A stretch of DNA of 64,000 bases from Occallatibacter sp. (GTDB taxonomy: Bacteria > Acidobacteriota > Terriglobia > Terriglobales > Acidobacteriaceae), in assembly GCA_031296305.1 (NCBI GenBank), contig JARLFZ010000005.1, positions 22,236-86,235 on the forward strand, read 5' to 3'. The notes under the pieces were generated by a model. It saw nothing but the letters and a program-made list of their open reading frames with translations. It had not been told where the DNA came from and ran no database searches. Position numbers and translations under genes: made by a program. Below, in pieces: positions 49,448 to 57,622 of the stretch; position 1 is the first letter of the stretch; each line of letters starts with the position of its first letter.

Positions 49448-52276
49448 TTATTTCGCATGAGCGTTGAGCTGAGCGAGCACGCGCTTCAGATCGTCGAGTT
49501 TCTGCCCGGCTTCGGCCAGCTTACCCTCTGAGGTCAGGCGCTGATAATCGGCGAAGTCTTGACTTGCCTGCGCAATCAGCGCGTTGACGCTGGCTGCGGG
49601 TTGGGGCGCGCCTGTGGGCGTAGCCGCCGGCCCACTCGACGACGCAGCCGGCTGCGATTCGGCGCCGGTCAGCGATGGGGCCTGCGATCCGAAGAGCGAA
49701 GCCAGCGCGGCCTCGAAGGTCGGCCCATAGGCAAGGCGATCCTGCAAAGCCAGAACCACCAAACGCAGTTCCGGCATGGGGCTTTGGTTGGCCTGCAAGT
49801 AAATCGGCTCTGCATAGAGCAGCGCCTGCCCGCAGGGAATCACCAGCAGGCTGCCGCGGATCACCTTCGAACCATTCTGATTCCAGAGCGTGAGCTGTCC
49901 TGAGAGCTGCGCATTCTGGTCGATGCGCGCTTCAATCTGTTGCGGCCCGTCGACCAGTCGCGTCTTCGGAAAGTTGAACACCACGGCGGTTCCGTAATGC
50001 GCGCCGTCGCTGCGCGCCGCAATCCAGCCAATCATGTTGTTGCGGCTGATGGGCGTGAAGGGAAGGATCTCGACGAACTCGAGGCCGCCCGATTCTCCCG
50101 GAAGCGTCATCAACACGAAGTTGGGTTGCATGGCCACCGCGCCCTGATCACTGCTCTGGGTCGAACCATTTTCGGTAGCCACGGTCCACTGATCTCCGCG
50201 ATTGTAAAAGACCTCGGGGTTGGTCATGTGATAAAGGCCGTATACGTCGGCCTGCAAACTGAGCAGCGCTTCGGGATAGCGCACGTGAGCACGCAGCCAC
50301 GAGGGCATGGTGGACGCGTCCTTGAACAGCCCCGGATAGATGCCGCGCCATGCCGCGAGGATGGGATCGGAACCATCGAACACGTAGAAAGTGACGGTGC
50401 CATCGTAGGTGTCCACCACAGCTTTCACGCTGTTGCGGACGTAATTGACCGATTGTCCATAGAGATCGGCCGCTGCGGAGTAAGGATAGGTGGATGAGGA
50501 AGTGTAGGCGTCAATGACCCATGAGAGGCGTCCATCGTCGCCGACGACAATGTAGGGATCGTGATCGAAGGTGAGGAACGGCGCCAGCGCAGTCACGCGC
50601 GCCAGCACATTGCGCCGCATCAGCAGACGGCTGTCGGCCTTGATGTCGTCGCTGAAGGGAACCTTGGTCAGGTCGCCGCGATCGAAGGCCAGCAGCACGC
50701 GGCGCATAAAGCCGCCCATCACGATGCCGCCTGTGCCTTCGTAAGTGGAATAACTGTCGTTCTGGCCCTCAGAGTAATTGAATTCCTGCTGGCCGGTTTT
50801 GACGTAAACATCGGTGTCGGTCTTTTCGCCGAAGTAGATTTCGGGGCGCGTCACTTTGAGGTCGGGCACGGTGCTTTGCACGGGCATGTTCGAGAGAAGG
50901 AGCGTAGGCAGGCCCTCGGTTGAAAATCCGTTGACGGGATTCATGGTGATGCCGTAGCCGTGGGTGTAGATCAGCTTGTCGCTGATCCAGTTGCGGCTGG
51001 TGTCGGGCAGTTTGTCCACGTCCAACTCGCGAACGGCGAGCATCACTTGCCGTAACGATCCGTTGATCTGGTAGCGATCGATATCGATGCCGGGGAATGA
51101 ATAGTAGGTGCGAATCTCCTGCAACTGGGTTAATGTGGCCTGCAGGGCGCCCACGTCCCAGAGGCGGATGTTTTCAAGCGTCGCCTGATTGTGTTCCGGA
51201 TCGGCTGCGGCAACCGTGGTCTCAGCGGGGAATTCTTGCTGGGCAAAGAGGTCGAGGCCGTAGGCCTGGCGGGTGAGGGCGATGTTGTCCACGATAAAAG
51301 GCCGCTCTTTGTCGAGCCGGTTGGGATTAACGATGAAGGTGCTGTTGTACCATCCAGCCAAACTGACCACTACAAAACAAACCACTGCGGGAACAATAGC
51401 CGCAAGCAGCCAGCGCACGCGTAGCTTGAGCAGGCCGCAAGCGAAGGCAATCACCGCGCCGATGGCGAGCGCCACGCTGATGAACAGCATGCCGATCAGC
51501 GTGACGTGCGCATCCGTGTAGGAGACTCCGGAAAAGATCGGGTGCTGGTCGAAGAAGAGATCGAAGCGGCCGACATACTCGCGAATAGCCAGTGTGAAAA
51601 GCAGAAAGCCTGCGGCGATGGAAACACCACGCCAGAAGGACGAAGTGGATCCCTCGAAGTGGCCGCCGCGCAAACGTCCGCCGCCCGCGGCGATCAGGAA
51701 GAGCACAGCGAGAATCGAGATCAGGACCGCCAGCGTGAGCAACCAGCCGGCGATAAGTTCCCAGGCCGGCAAGGTAAAGAGATAGAAGCCCAGCGGACGA
51801 CCGAGGATGGGGTCAACAGGACTGGTGGCCGTGGCGGGCGCATACCAATAAAGAGCCAGCGTAGGCCATTGCGATTCCATGGCGAAGCCGGTGGCGACGG
51901 AGATGAGCAGCGCTGCGATGACGCCGATGGAGTGCAGAAACTTTGCTATCGGCAGCTCGACGGGGCGGCCGGCGAAAAAAATGGTATGCGTCTCAGGCAA
52001 ATCGCCGGCGTGGCCGTGGCGGAAAGCGACGAAAGCGCCGAAGAGGACGAGGAAAGTAAGCACGGCAAAGACCGCGAACGTCCCCCACTGAAGGCCAAAG
52101 GTCTTCCAAAAGACGGGAGCATACCCGAGCGAGTCGAACCAGAGCAGGTCAACCCAATAGGAAATGGCAGCGCGGCCACCAATAATGACAAGGACGACGA
52201 GAGCAATGGGAAGATAAACGGCCAAGTTGCGGCGCCGCGGCTTTGGCTGCGGAGGCCAATCGATAGTTTCGGGCAT
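49448..52276 (-). CDS. UPF0182 family large membrane protein
   Basis: This 942-aa protein has seven predicted membrane helices in the first 300 residues and a long extracytoplasmic part with the UPF0182 block TRQAYGLD, KLIYTHGYGITMNPVN and FLTFDHDPYIVV. A low-complexity Ala/Pro/Ser linker near residue 875 precedes a short helical tail. The family has no known function and is common in Actinobacteria, Acidobacteria and Cyanobacteria. I prefer ATG 52276 over GTG 52288, because GGAG and AGGA precede it. Confidence 0.85.
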   Translation of the reverse strand: MPETIDWPPQPKPRRRNLAVYLPIALVVLVIIGGRAAISYWVDLLWFDSLGYAPVFWKTFGLQWGTFAVFAVLTFLVLFGAFVAFRHGHAGDLPETHTIFFAGRPVELPIAKFLHSIGVIAALLISVATGFAMESQWPTLALYWYAPATATSPVDPILGRPLGFYLFTLPAWELIAGWLLTLAVLISILAVLFLIAAGGGRLRGGHFEGSTSSFWRGVSIAAGFLLFTLAIREYVGRFDLFFDQHPIFSGVSYTDAHVTLIGMLFISVALAIGAVIAFACGLLKLRVRWLLAAIVPAVVCFVVVSLAGWYNSTFIVNPNRLDKERPFIVDNIALTRQAYGLDLFAQQEFPAETTVAAADPEHNQATLENIRLWDVGALQATLTQLQEIRTYYSFPGIDIDRYQINGSLRQVMLAVRELDVDKLPDTSRNWISDKLIYTHGYGITMNPVNGFSTEGLPTLLLSNMPVQSTVPDLKVTRPEIYFGEKTDTDVYVKTGQQEFNYSEGQNDSYSTYEGTGGIVMGGFMRRVLLAFDRGDLTKVPFSDDIKADSRLLMRRNVLARVTALAPFLTFDHDPYIVVGDDGRLSWVIDAYTSSSTYPYSAAADLYGQSVNYVRNSVKAVVDTYDGTVTFYVFDGSDPILAAWRGIYPGLFKDASTMPSWLRAHVRYPEALLSLQADVYGLYHMTNPEVFYNRGDQWTVATENGSTQSSDQGAVAMQPNFVLMTLPGESGGLEFVEILPFTPISRNNMIGWIAARSDGAHYGTAVVFNFPKTRLVDGPQQIEARIDQNAQLSGQLTLWNQNGSKVIRGSLLVIPCGQALLYAEPIYLQANQSPMPELRLVVLALQDRLAYGPTFEAALASLFGSQAPSLTGAESQPAASSSGPAATPTGAPQPAASVNALIAQASQDFADYQRLTSEGKLAEAGQKLDDLKRVLAQLNAHAK

Positions 52277-52367
52277 TTCCTGCTCCACTCATGCGATTTG
52301 TGCGCACTGAGATACGCAAGAATTGTACAGCGGTGGAACTGTGTGCTCCGCATTATTCCCAATTGGG

Positions 52368-52373
52368 TATAAT
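52368..52373 (+). promoter_or_regulatory. Consensus -10 box of the toxin-antitoxin pair
   Basis: A perfect TATAAT lies seven bases before the GTG start of the toxin gene. No good -35 box is visible. If used, the transcript would begin at or next to the start codon, meaning a leaderless message. Confidence 0.45.
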
Positions 52374-52379
52374 GGAAAC

Positions 52380-52742
52380 GTGCCAGAAGTTCTAAAGCCG
52401 CTGCGCTGGGTCGGATCGACGAAGAAGGATTTGCTGGCCATGCCGGAAGAGGTGCAACAGGTCTTCGGGTTTGCGCTTTTTCAGGCGCAGATCGGGCAGA
52501 TGCACTCGGCGGCAAAACCGCTGAAGGGGTTCGGCTCGGCAGGGGTTGTGGAGGTTGTCGAGGATTGGCGCGGCAATGCCTACCGCGCCGTGTATACCGT
52601 GCGATTCGCTGGGACGGTGTATGTCCTGCACTGTTTCGAAAAGAAATCGAAACGCGGAATCGAGACACCGAAGCGGGAGATGGATCTGATCCGTGTACGG
52701 CTAAAAGAGGCCGAGGCGCAAGCATTGGGGGTTGTGCGATGA
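52380..52742 (+). CDS. HigB-type (phage Gp49-like, RelE superfamily) toxin
   Basis: This 120-aa protein is of the Gp49-like/HigB family: KPLRWVGSTKKDLLAMPEEVQ, then KPLKGFGSAGVVEVVEDW, YRAVYTVRFAGTVYVLHCF and KKSKRGIETPKREMDLIR. Such toxins cut mRNA on the ribosome. The track starts at 52323, but GTG 52380 gives the family's usual beginning and lies just after a TATAAT box. Its stop overlaps the antitoxin start (ATGA). Toxin-first order is typical of higBA modules. Confidence 0.85.
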   Translation: MPEVLKPLRWVGSTKKDLLAMPEEVQQVFGFALFQAQIGQMHSAAKPLKGFGSAGVVEVVEDWRGNAYRAVYTVRFAGTVYVLHCFEKKSKRGIETPKREMDLIRVRLKEAEAQALGVVR

Positions 52743-53053
52743 GCAAAGTGAAGGCAGCAAAGAGCGCATATGAAGAGTTGGGTTTTCGAGACGCCGATGA
52801 GATGCTCTTGAAGGCGCAATTGGCGGTGAAGATTGCGGAGACTCTACGAAAGCGGGGATGGAGCCAGCAGCAGGCGGCAAAAGCGCTGGGATTGACGCAG
52901 CCCAAGCTCTCCGGGATGCTGCGCGGGCAATTCCGCGGCATCAGTGAGGTCAAGATGATGGAATGCCTGCTTCGGCTCGGGCGTGGGGTGAAAATCGTTG
53001 TCGGGCCGGAGGGCAAAAGGACTGCGGGGCGCGTGGAAGTGGTGGCAGCTTAG
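52739..53053 (+). CDS. HigA-type XRE-family antitoxin
   Basis: This 104-aa protein has a Cro/C1-type helix-turn-helix (KRGWSQQQAAKALGLTQPKLSGML) and the layout of the HigA2 family: an N-terminal stretch (SAYEELGFRDADEMLLKAQL) and a short C-terminal tail. It would bind and silence the preceding toxin and repress the operon. The track ORF begins upstream in the toxin frame; ATG 52739 is the sensible start and couples it to the toxin stop. Confidence 0.87.
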   Translation: MSKVKAAKSAYEELGFRDADEMLLKAQLAVKIAETLRKRGWSQQQAAKALGLTQPKLSGMLRGQFRGISEVKMMECLLRLGRGVKIVVGPEGKRTAGRVEVVAA

Positions 53054-53094
53054 GGTGCGCGTCGCTTTCGTCTCGAAATTTCCGCCTGCAAAAA

Positions 53095-54213
53095 TCAGAT
53101 CAGCTCGGAATGCCCGGTGACGCCTAGCTCCTTGACGATCTTGCCTACATCCTGCGAGTGGTTGCGGTGAGCAATCAGCAACGCGTCTTCGGTGTCGACG
53201 ACGACCAGGTTCTTCACTCCGACCAGAGCCACAAATTTTCTGGGGCTGAAGATGTAGTTGTCGTTGGCCTCGATGGCCATGTGACCTCCGGTGTCGGTCA
53301 CATTGCCTTCGGCGTCGCCGCGCATGCGCGTCTCTAACTGGTACTCGTAGAGGGAGGACCATGAGCCGAGATCGTTCCAACTGAACTCGGCGGGAATGCA
53401 ATACAAATTCGACAGGTGCTCGCCCTTGGCGGACCTCGGCTCAAGAACCGCGTAGTCGACGGAGATGTTTTCGCACTTGGGATACGCGCTATGGAAGATC
53501 TCGTCGAACTGCGGTGTACCCCAGGCGGCGGCGATGGATTCAAGCAGCGGAGCGGTTTCAGGCAGGTGCTCACGGACGGCGTTGGCCAGGGTGCGTGCCG
53601 ACCACAGGAAAATGCCGGAGTTCCAGTAATAGTTGCCGGCGGCGACAAACTCTTCGGCGCGGTTCTGATTGGGCTTTTCGATGAATCGGCGCACGTGCAG
53701 GGCGGAGTCGTCCTTGGTCAGGTCGCCGGTTTCGATGTAGCCGTAGCCGGTTTCTGCGCGGGAAGGTTCGATGCCGAGCACCACGATGTTTTCGCCGGCT
53801 GCGGCCGCGGCAATGCCTTTTTGCAGGGCCTTGAGGAAACGCGGCTCGTCGCTGATGACATGGTCCGAGGGAAAAACGCCGAGCACGGCGTCCGGGTTAT
53901 CGCGCTCAATGAGGAAGGCGGCGAGGCCGCACGCGGGTGCGGTGTTGCGGGCCACGGGCTCCTGCACGATCTGCCCGGCGGGCATGCCGGGCAACTGGTC
54001 GGCAATCTCCTGAGCCAGATACTCGTTGGTGATGATCCAGGTTTTTTCCAGCGTCGTCAGCGGCTTGAGACGTTCCATAGTTTGCTGAATCATGGAGCGC
54101 TCGCCGTCGAGGGCGAGAACCTGCTTGGCGCGGGCGCGCCGGGAACGGGGCCAGAAGCGTGTGCCGCTGCCCCCGGCCAGTATCACGGGACGGAAATCGA
54201 TAGCGTTCAACAT
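53095..54213 (-). CDS. manC: Mannose-1-phosphate guanylyltransferase
   Basis: This 372-aa nucleotidyltransferase has the GMP signature PVILAGGSGTRFWPRSR followed by AKQVLAL. The family's mannose-binding blocks are WNSGIFLWSA and NISVDYAVLE. It makes GDP-mannose from mannose 1-phosphate and GTP for polysaccharide or glycolipid synthesis. It lacks the C-terminal isomerase domain of the bifunctional form, so it is the short type. No polysaccharide genes are next to it. Confidence 0.9.
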   Translation of the reverse strand: MLNAIDFRPVILAGGSGTRFWPRSRRARAKQVLALDGERSMIQQTMERLKPLTTLEKTWIITNEYLAQEIADQLPGMPAGQIVQEPVARNTAPACGLAAFLIERDNPDAVLGVFPSDHVISDEPRFLKALQKGIAAAAAGENIVVLGIEPSRAETGYGYIETGDLTKDDSALHVRRFIEKPNQNRAEEFVAAGNYYWNSGIFLWSARTLANAVREHLPETAPLLESIAAAWGTPQFDEIFHSAYPKCENISVDYAVLEPRSAKGEHLSNLYCIPAEFSWNDLGSWSSLYEYQLETRMRGDAEGNVTDTGGHMAIEANDNYIFSPRKFVALVGVKNLVVVDTEDALLIAHRNHSQDVGKIVKELGVTGHSELI

Positions 54214-54360
54214 TGAAGAAACATCCTACCCGACAAAGACAACGTTTGCACAGCGCAAAGCGAATTATTTTCAAGGAGGAAAGCCGCTGGCCGGAACAAC
54301 CCGGCCAGGATCCAGCACACATTGCACCGCGCGCGTAATTTCAAGCAATCCTCGGGCGAG

Positions 54361-54410
54361 TGCGGGTCTGGAGACCCGCACGACAGCCGGTCTGGAGACC
54401 GGCGCTACAC
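54361..54410. repeat. REP-like double palindrome, copy 4
   Basis: TGCGGGTC/GACCCGCA then GCCGGTCTGGAGACCGGC and CTACA. It lies in the gap 54214-54432 before the aminotransferase. Same family as at 6260, 11378 and 48558; no gene is seen in the remainder of the gap. Confidence 0.8.
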
Positions 54411-54432
54411 GAGAGGCCGACCAAAATCGGAG

Positions 54433-55629
54433 CTATTTCAGGCCAGTGAGGAACTCGCCCATGCGGCGCGTGCCTTCGTCTATGTTCTGCTTGGTTACTG
54501 GGTAGGAGATGCGGATGTGCTCGCCGGTCCCGAAGGCCTCGCCGGGCACGGTGACTACGTGGGCCTCGTGAAGCAGTCGCGTGGCCAGTTCGGTGGCAGT
54601 CTTAGTGCCGCCCTTGCCCAGGTAAGCCCCGATGTTCGGGTAAACGTAGAACGCCCCTTCCGGCTTGGTGCAGGTGACGCCGGGAATCTTGGCCAGTGCG
54701 GCCAGCATGTAGTCGCGCAGATCGATGAACTCGGCGCGAAACTCAGCCACGCACTCCTGCGAACTGGTCAGCGCCGCGATCGCCGCCTTCTGCACAATGC
54801 TGGTGGCGTTCGAGGTGGATTGCGACTGCAGCTTGCTCAGGTTGGCGGTCACGGCTTTGGAAGCCAGCGCAAAGCCCGCGCGCCAGCCGGTCATCGAGTA
54901 AGTTTTCGAGAGCGAGCCAAGAATGACAAGGTGATCCTTGGCCCAGGTGAAGCTGCCTCCGGAGACGGGCTTGCCGGCATAGTTCAGGTATACGTAGCAC
55001 TCGTCCAGCAGCAGGAAAATCCCGCGCTCGTGGGCGAGATGGACAATGCGCTCCAGGTCCTCGGCCGTGACCACCGAACCCGCCGGATTCGACGGAGAAT
55101 TCAGGATGATTGCCTTTGTGCGCGGTGTAATGGCGCGCTCGATAGCGTCCGCGGTGATACGGAAGCTCTCGGCTTCGCTGGTTTCGAGATAGACCACTTT
55201 GCCGCCCGCGTACTGGATGATGTCCTTGAAGCTGACCCAGTAGGGAACCGGCAGAATGACCTCGTCGCCATGGTCGACAAGGATCTGCAGCGTGTTGAAA
55301 AGCGCCAGCTTGCCGCCGGCCGTGAAAATGGCCTCGTCAATTGAGTAGTCCGAGCCGAAGTCGCATGCGTGGCGCTCGACAATGGCTTTGCGCACGTCGG
55401 GAATGCCCGAAACCACGGTGTAACGGGTGAAGTTGGCCTCAATGGCGGCAATCGCGGCGTCCTTGATGTGCCGCGGAGTGGGGAAGTGAGGCTCGCCGGC
55501 CCCGAAATCCACCAGGTTGGCGCCCTGAGCGCGCAGTTTAGCCGCCTCGGCGGCCACAGCCATGGTCGCGGATACTTCGATGCGGCCAATGCGATCGGCG
55601 AAGACTTTTGCTGGAGCTGTAACGGTCAT
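54433..55629 (-). CDS. Class I pyridoxal-phosphate aminotransferase (aspartate aminotransferase type)
   Basis: This 398-aa fold-type I aminotransferase has the PLP lysine in SLSKTYSMTGWRAGF. Substrate and cofactor contacts are seen in VDFGAGEPHFPTP, LNSPSNPAGSVV and LDECYVYLNYAG. The length and the motif order match the aspartate/prephenate aminotransferase subgroup 1b common in non-enteric bacteria. It should exchange amino groups between aspartate (or aromatic precursors) and 2-oxoglutarate. It is monocistronic, about 150 bases divergent from the next gene. Confidence 0.88.
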   Translation of the reverse strand: MTVTAPAKVFADRIGRIEVSATMAVAAEAAKLRAQGANLVDFGAGEPHFPTPRHIKDAAIAAIEANFTRYTVVSGIPDVRKAIVERHACDFGSDYSIDEAIFTAGGKLALFNTLQILVDHGDEVILPVPYWVSFKDIIQYAGGKVVYLETSEAESFRITADAIERAITPRTKAIILNSPSNPAGSVVTAEDLERIVHLAHERGIFLLLDECYVYLNYAGKPVSGGSFTWAKDHLVILGSLSKTYSMTGWRAGFALASKAVTANLSKLQSQSTSNATSIVQKAAIAALTSSQECVAEFRAEFIDLRDYMLAALAKIPGVTCTKPEGAFYVYPNIGAYLGKGGTKTATELATRLLHEAHVVTVPGEAFGTGEHIRISYPVTKQNIDEGTRRMGEFLTGLK

Positions 55630-55780
55630 AACAGTTCTATCTTCGCAGATTTTCGGATGAGCGCAAAATCAGACAATTCCCAAAACCGACAATTCCTGGA
55701 ACGGCCGATCTGCGGGTCGGCGCGGCCATCCCCGTGGTAGACTAGCGCCGTTTATTCGCCACGTTTCTGAGAGGATATCC

Positions 55781-56971
55781 ATGCGGACGACAAAAGGTCT
55801 TGCCTCCGTTTTGCTCTGCGCTTTGACGGCGCTCGCCTTCTCCCAGCAGCCGCTTACCCCGCAACAAGCTCTGGCGCGGCTCTTTCAGCCGGGTCCGGTC
55901 AAGTCCGAGTGGTTTGCTCCTGCCTTTCTGAATCAAATTCCCCTCCAGCAGGTTGACTCCATTGTTCAGCAATGCACGGCGACACTGGGTAACTTCGTGC
56001 GCGTTGACGCGGCGGCTGACGGGGTCACGTTGGTAATGGATCACGGTACGGTCCCGGTGAAAATTCATCTAGACGCTCAGCAGCGTATCGACGGCCTCGG
56101 GTTCGGTTTGCCCCAGCCTGCCAAGCCCGCCAATGTCACCGATGTCATAAAGGAATTCTCCGCGTTGTCCGGCAAGGTATCTGCAGCTGTGACCGAAGAC
56201 GACAAACTTTTGGCGAGTCTGCATCCTGACGACGCACTGGCGGTGGGTTCCGCCTTCAAGCTGGCGATCCTGGCTGCGGCCCAGGAGCAGACCGCTGCCG
56301 GCAAACATCGGCTCGACGAGGTTCATTTGCTCGATCAGAGCTGGAAGTCGCTGCCCTCAGGCGTACTGCAAAGCTGGCCCGTGGGAACTCCGCTAACGCT
56401 GGCCACACTCGAGAACGAGATGATTTCCGTCAGCGACAACACGGCCGCCGATGCCATGCTCTCAATCGTGGGCCGCGAAGAAGTAGAAAAGTTCGCACCG
56501 CGCAACCGGCCCTTTCTCTCCACACGCGAAACCTTCGCGCTCAAAGCTCAAGGCAATGAGGCTCTGCTCGACCGCTATCGGGAGGCCGATGAGGCGCACA
56601 GGCGCGCGATGCTGGGGGAGATTGACGCGCAGCCCGTGCCCTCCGCAGCACAATTCGGCGAGGCCCCGGTGGCCCCTGATGTTGAATGGTTCTTCACCGG
56701 GGCCGAACTCTGTGGGCTTATCGAAAAGACTGCTTCGACCGAAGCCATGCGCATCAATCCTGGGCTAGCCAAACCCACCGATTGGAGCCAGATCGCTTTC
56801 AAGGGCGGGTCCGAAGGCGGAGTGTTAAACCTGACCACGGCACTCACCGGCAAGAACGGTAAGCACTACTGCGTGACCGCCACGTGGAACGATACCAAAC
56901 CAGTCGACCAGAACCGATTTTTCACCATTTACCAGGAATTGCTGGCGAGCCTGGCAGCGGCTGCGCAATAG
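55781..56971 (+). CDS. Exported beta-lactamase-like serine hydrolase
   Basis: This 396-aa protein has a signal peptide (SVLLCALTALAFSQQ) and a class A beta-lactamase/transpeptidase fold. The SXXK motif is in VGSAFKLAIL, the SDN motif in SVSDNTAADAM and a KGG motif in IAFKGGSEGG. An N-terminal domain of about 130 residues with a cystatin-like look precedes the catalytic part. This layout is seen in proteins annotated as serine hydrolases rather than resistance enzymes. Activity against beta-lactams cannot be judged. Confidence 0.82.
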   Translation: MRTTKGLASVLLCALTALAFSQQPLTPQQALARLFQPGPVKSEWFAPAFLNQIPLQQVDSIVQQCTATLGNFVRVDAAADGVTLVMDHGTVPVKIHLDAQQRIDGLGFGLPQPAKPANVTDVIKEFSALSGKVSAAVTEDDKLLASLHPDDALAVGSAFKLAILAAAQEQTAAGKHRLDEVHLLDQSWKSLPSGVLQSWPVGTPLTLATLENEMISVSDNTAADAMLSIVGREEVEKFAPRNRPFLSTRETFALKAQGNEALLDRYREADEAHRRAMLGEIDAQPVPSAAQFGEAPVAPDVEWFFTGAELCGLIEKTASTEAMRINPGLAKPTDWSQIAFKGGSEGGVLNLTTALTGKNGKHYCVTATWNDTKPVDQNRFFTIYQELLASLAAAAQ

Positions 56972-57090
56972 CAGAGTTGCAACGGCCGAGGTCGCAGGTT
57001 AATGAAGAGTCTGGGATTTCGGATCGCAAACCACTATGCCGACTTGACCATTACCGAGCCCCCGGGATGAAAAGGAGGGCCGCCCCTGCT

Positions 57091-57579
57091 TTACGCGCCG
57101 TTCTTGATGCGCACGCGCAGCCGCTTGAGCACGTTGGGAGGCACCAGGCCGCTCACGTCGCCGCCGAAACTAAAGACTTCCTTGACCATCCGCGAGCTTA
57201 CAAAAGAGTAGCGGCCAGCCGGCTGCAAAAACACGGTCTCGACCTCGGGAGCGAGGCGGCGATTCATCAGAGCCATCTGGAACTCGTGCTCGTAATCGGA
57301 GATGGCGCGGATGCCGCGCAGCACCGCCGAGGCGCCCTGTTGGCGGGCGAATTCCACCATGAGGCCATCGAAGGTTGCTACGGAGACATTGCCGATAGAG
57401 GCCGTGACCTCTTGCAACATTTCCACGCGTTCATCGACCGTGAACAGCGGGTCCTTGCCCGGATTGTTGAGTACGGCCACAGTTAGGTGGTCAAACAGTT
57501 TTGCTCCGCGCTGGATCAGGTCCACATGACCGTTGGTGGGCGGATCGAAGGTGCCGGGATAGATGGCTGTCTGGGGCAT
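57091..57579 (-). CDS. coaD: Pantetheine-phosphate adenylyltransferase
   Basis: This 162-aa CoaD catalyses the fourth step of coenzyme A synthesis, making dephospho-CoA from 4'-phosphopantetheine and ATP. The nucleotidyltransferase motif GTFDPPTNGHVDLI and the ISSRMVKE-like block (FVSSRMVKEVFSFGG) are intact. The track ORF begins at 57897, but ATG 57579 gives the universal start (MPQTAIYPGTFDP) and standard length. No partner genes are linked. Confidence 0.95.
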   Translation of the reverse strand: MPQTAIYPGTFDPPTNGHVDLIQRGAKLFDHLTVAVLNNPGKDPLFTVDERVEMLQEVTASIGNVSVATFDGLMVEFARQQGASAVLRGIRAISDYEHEFQMALMNRRLAPEVETVFLQPAGRYSFVSSRMVKEVFSFGGDVSGLVPPNVLKRLRVRIKNGA

Positions 57580-57622
57580 GGGCTCAAACCAAATTCTAGC
57601 AGTGACCCGTTCTGGCCTTCGC

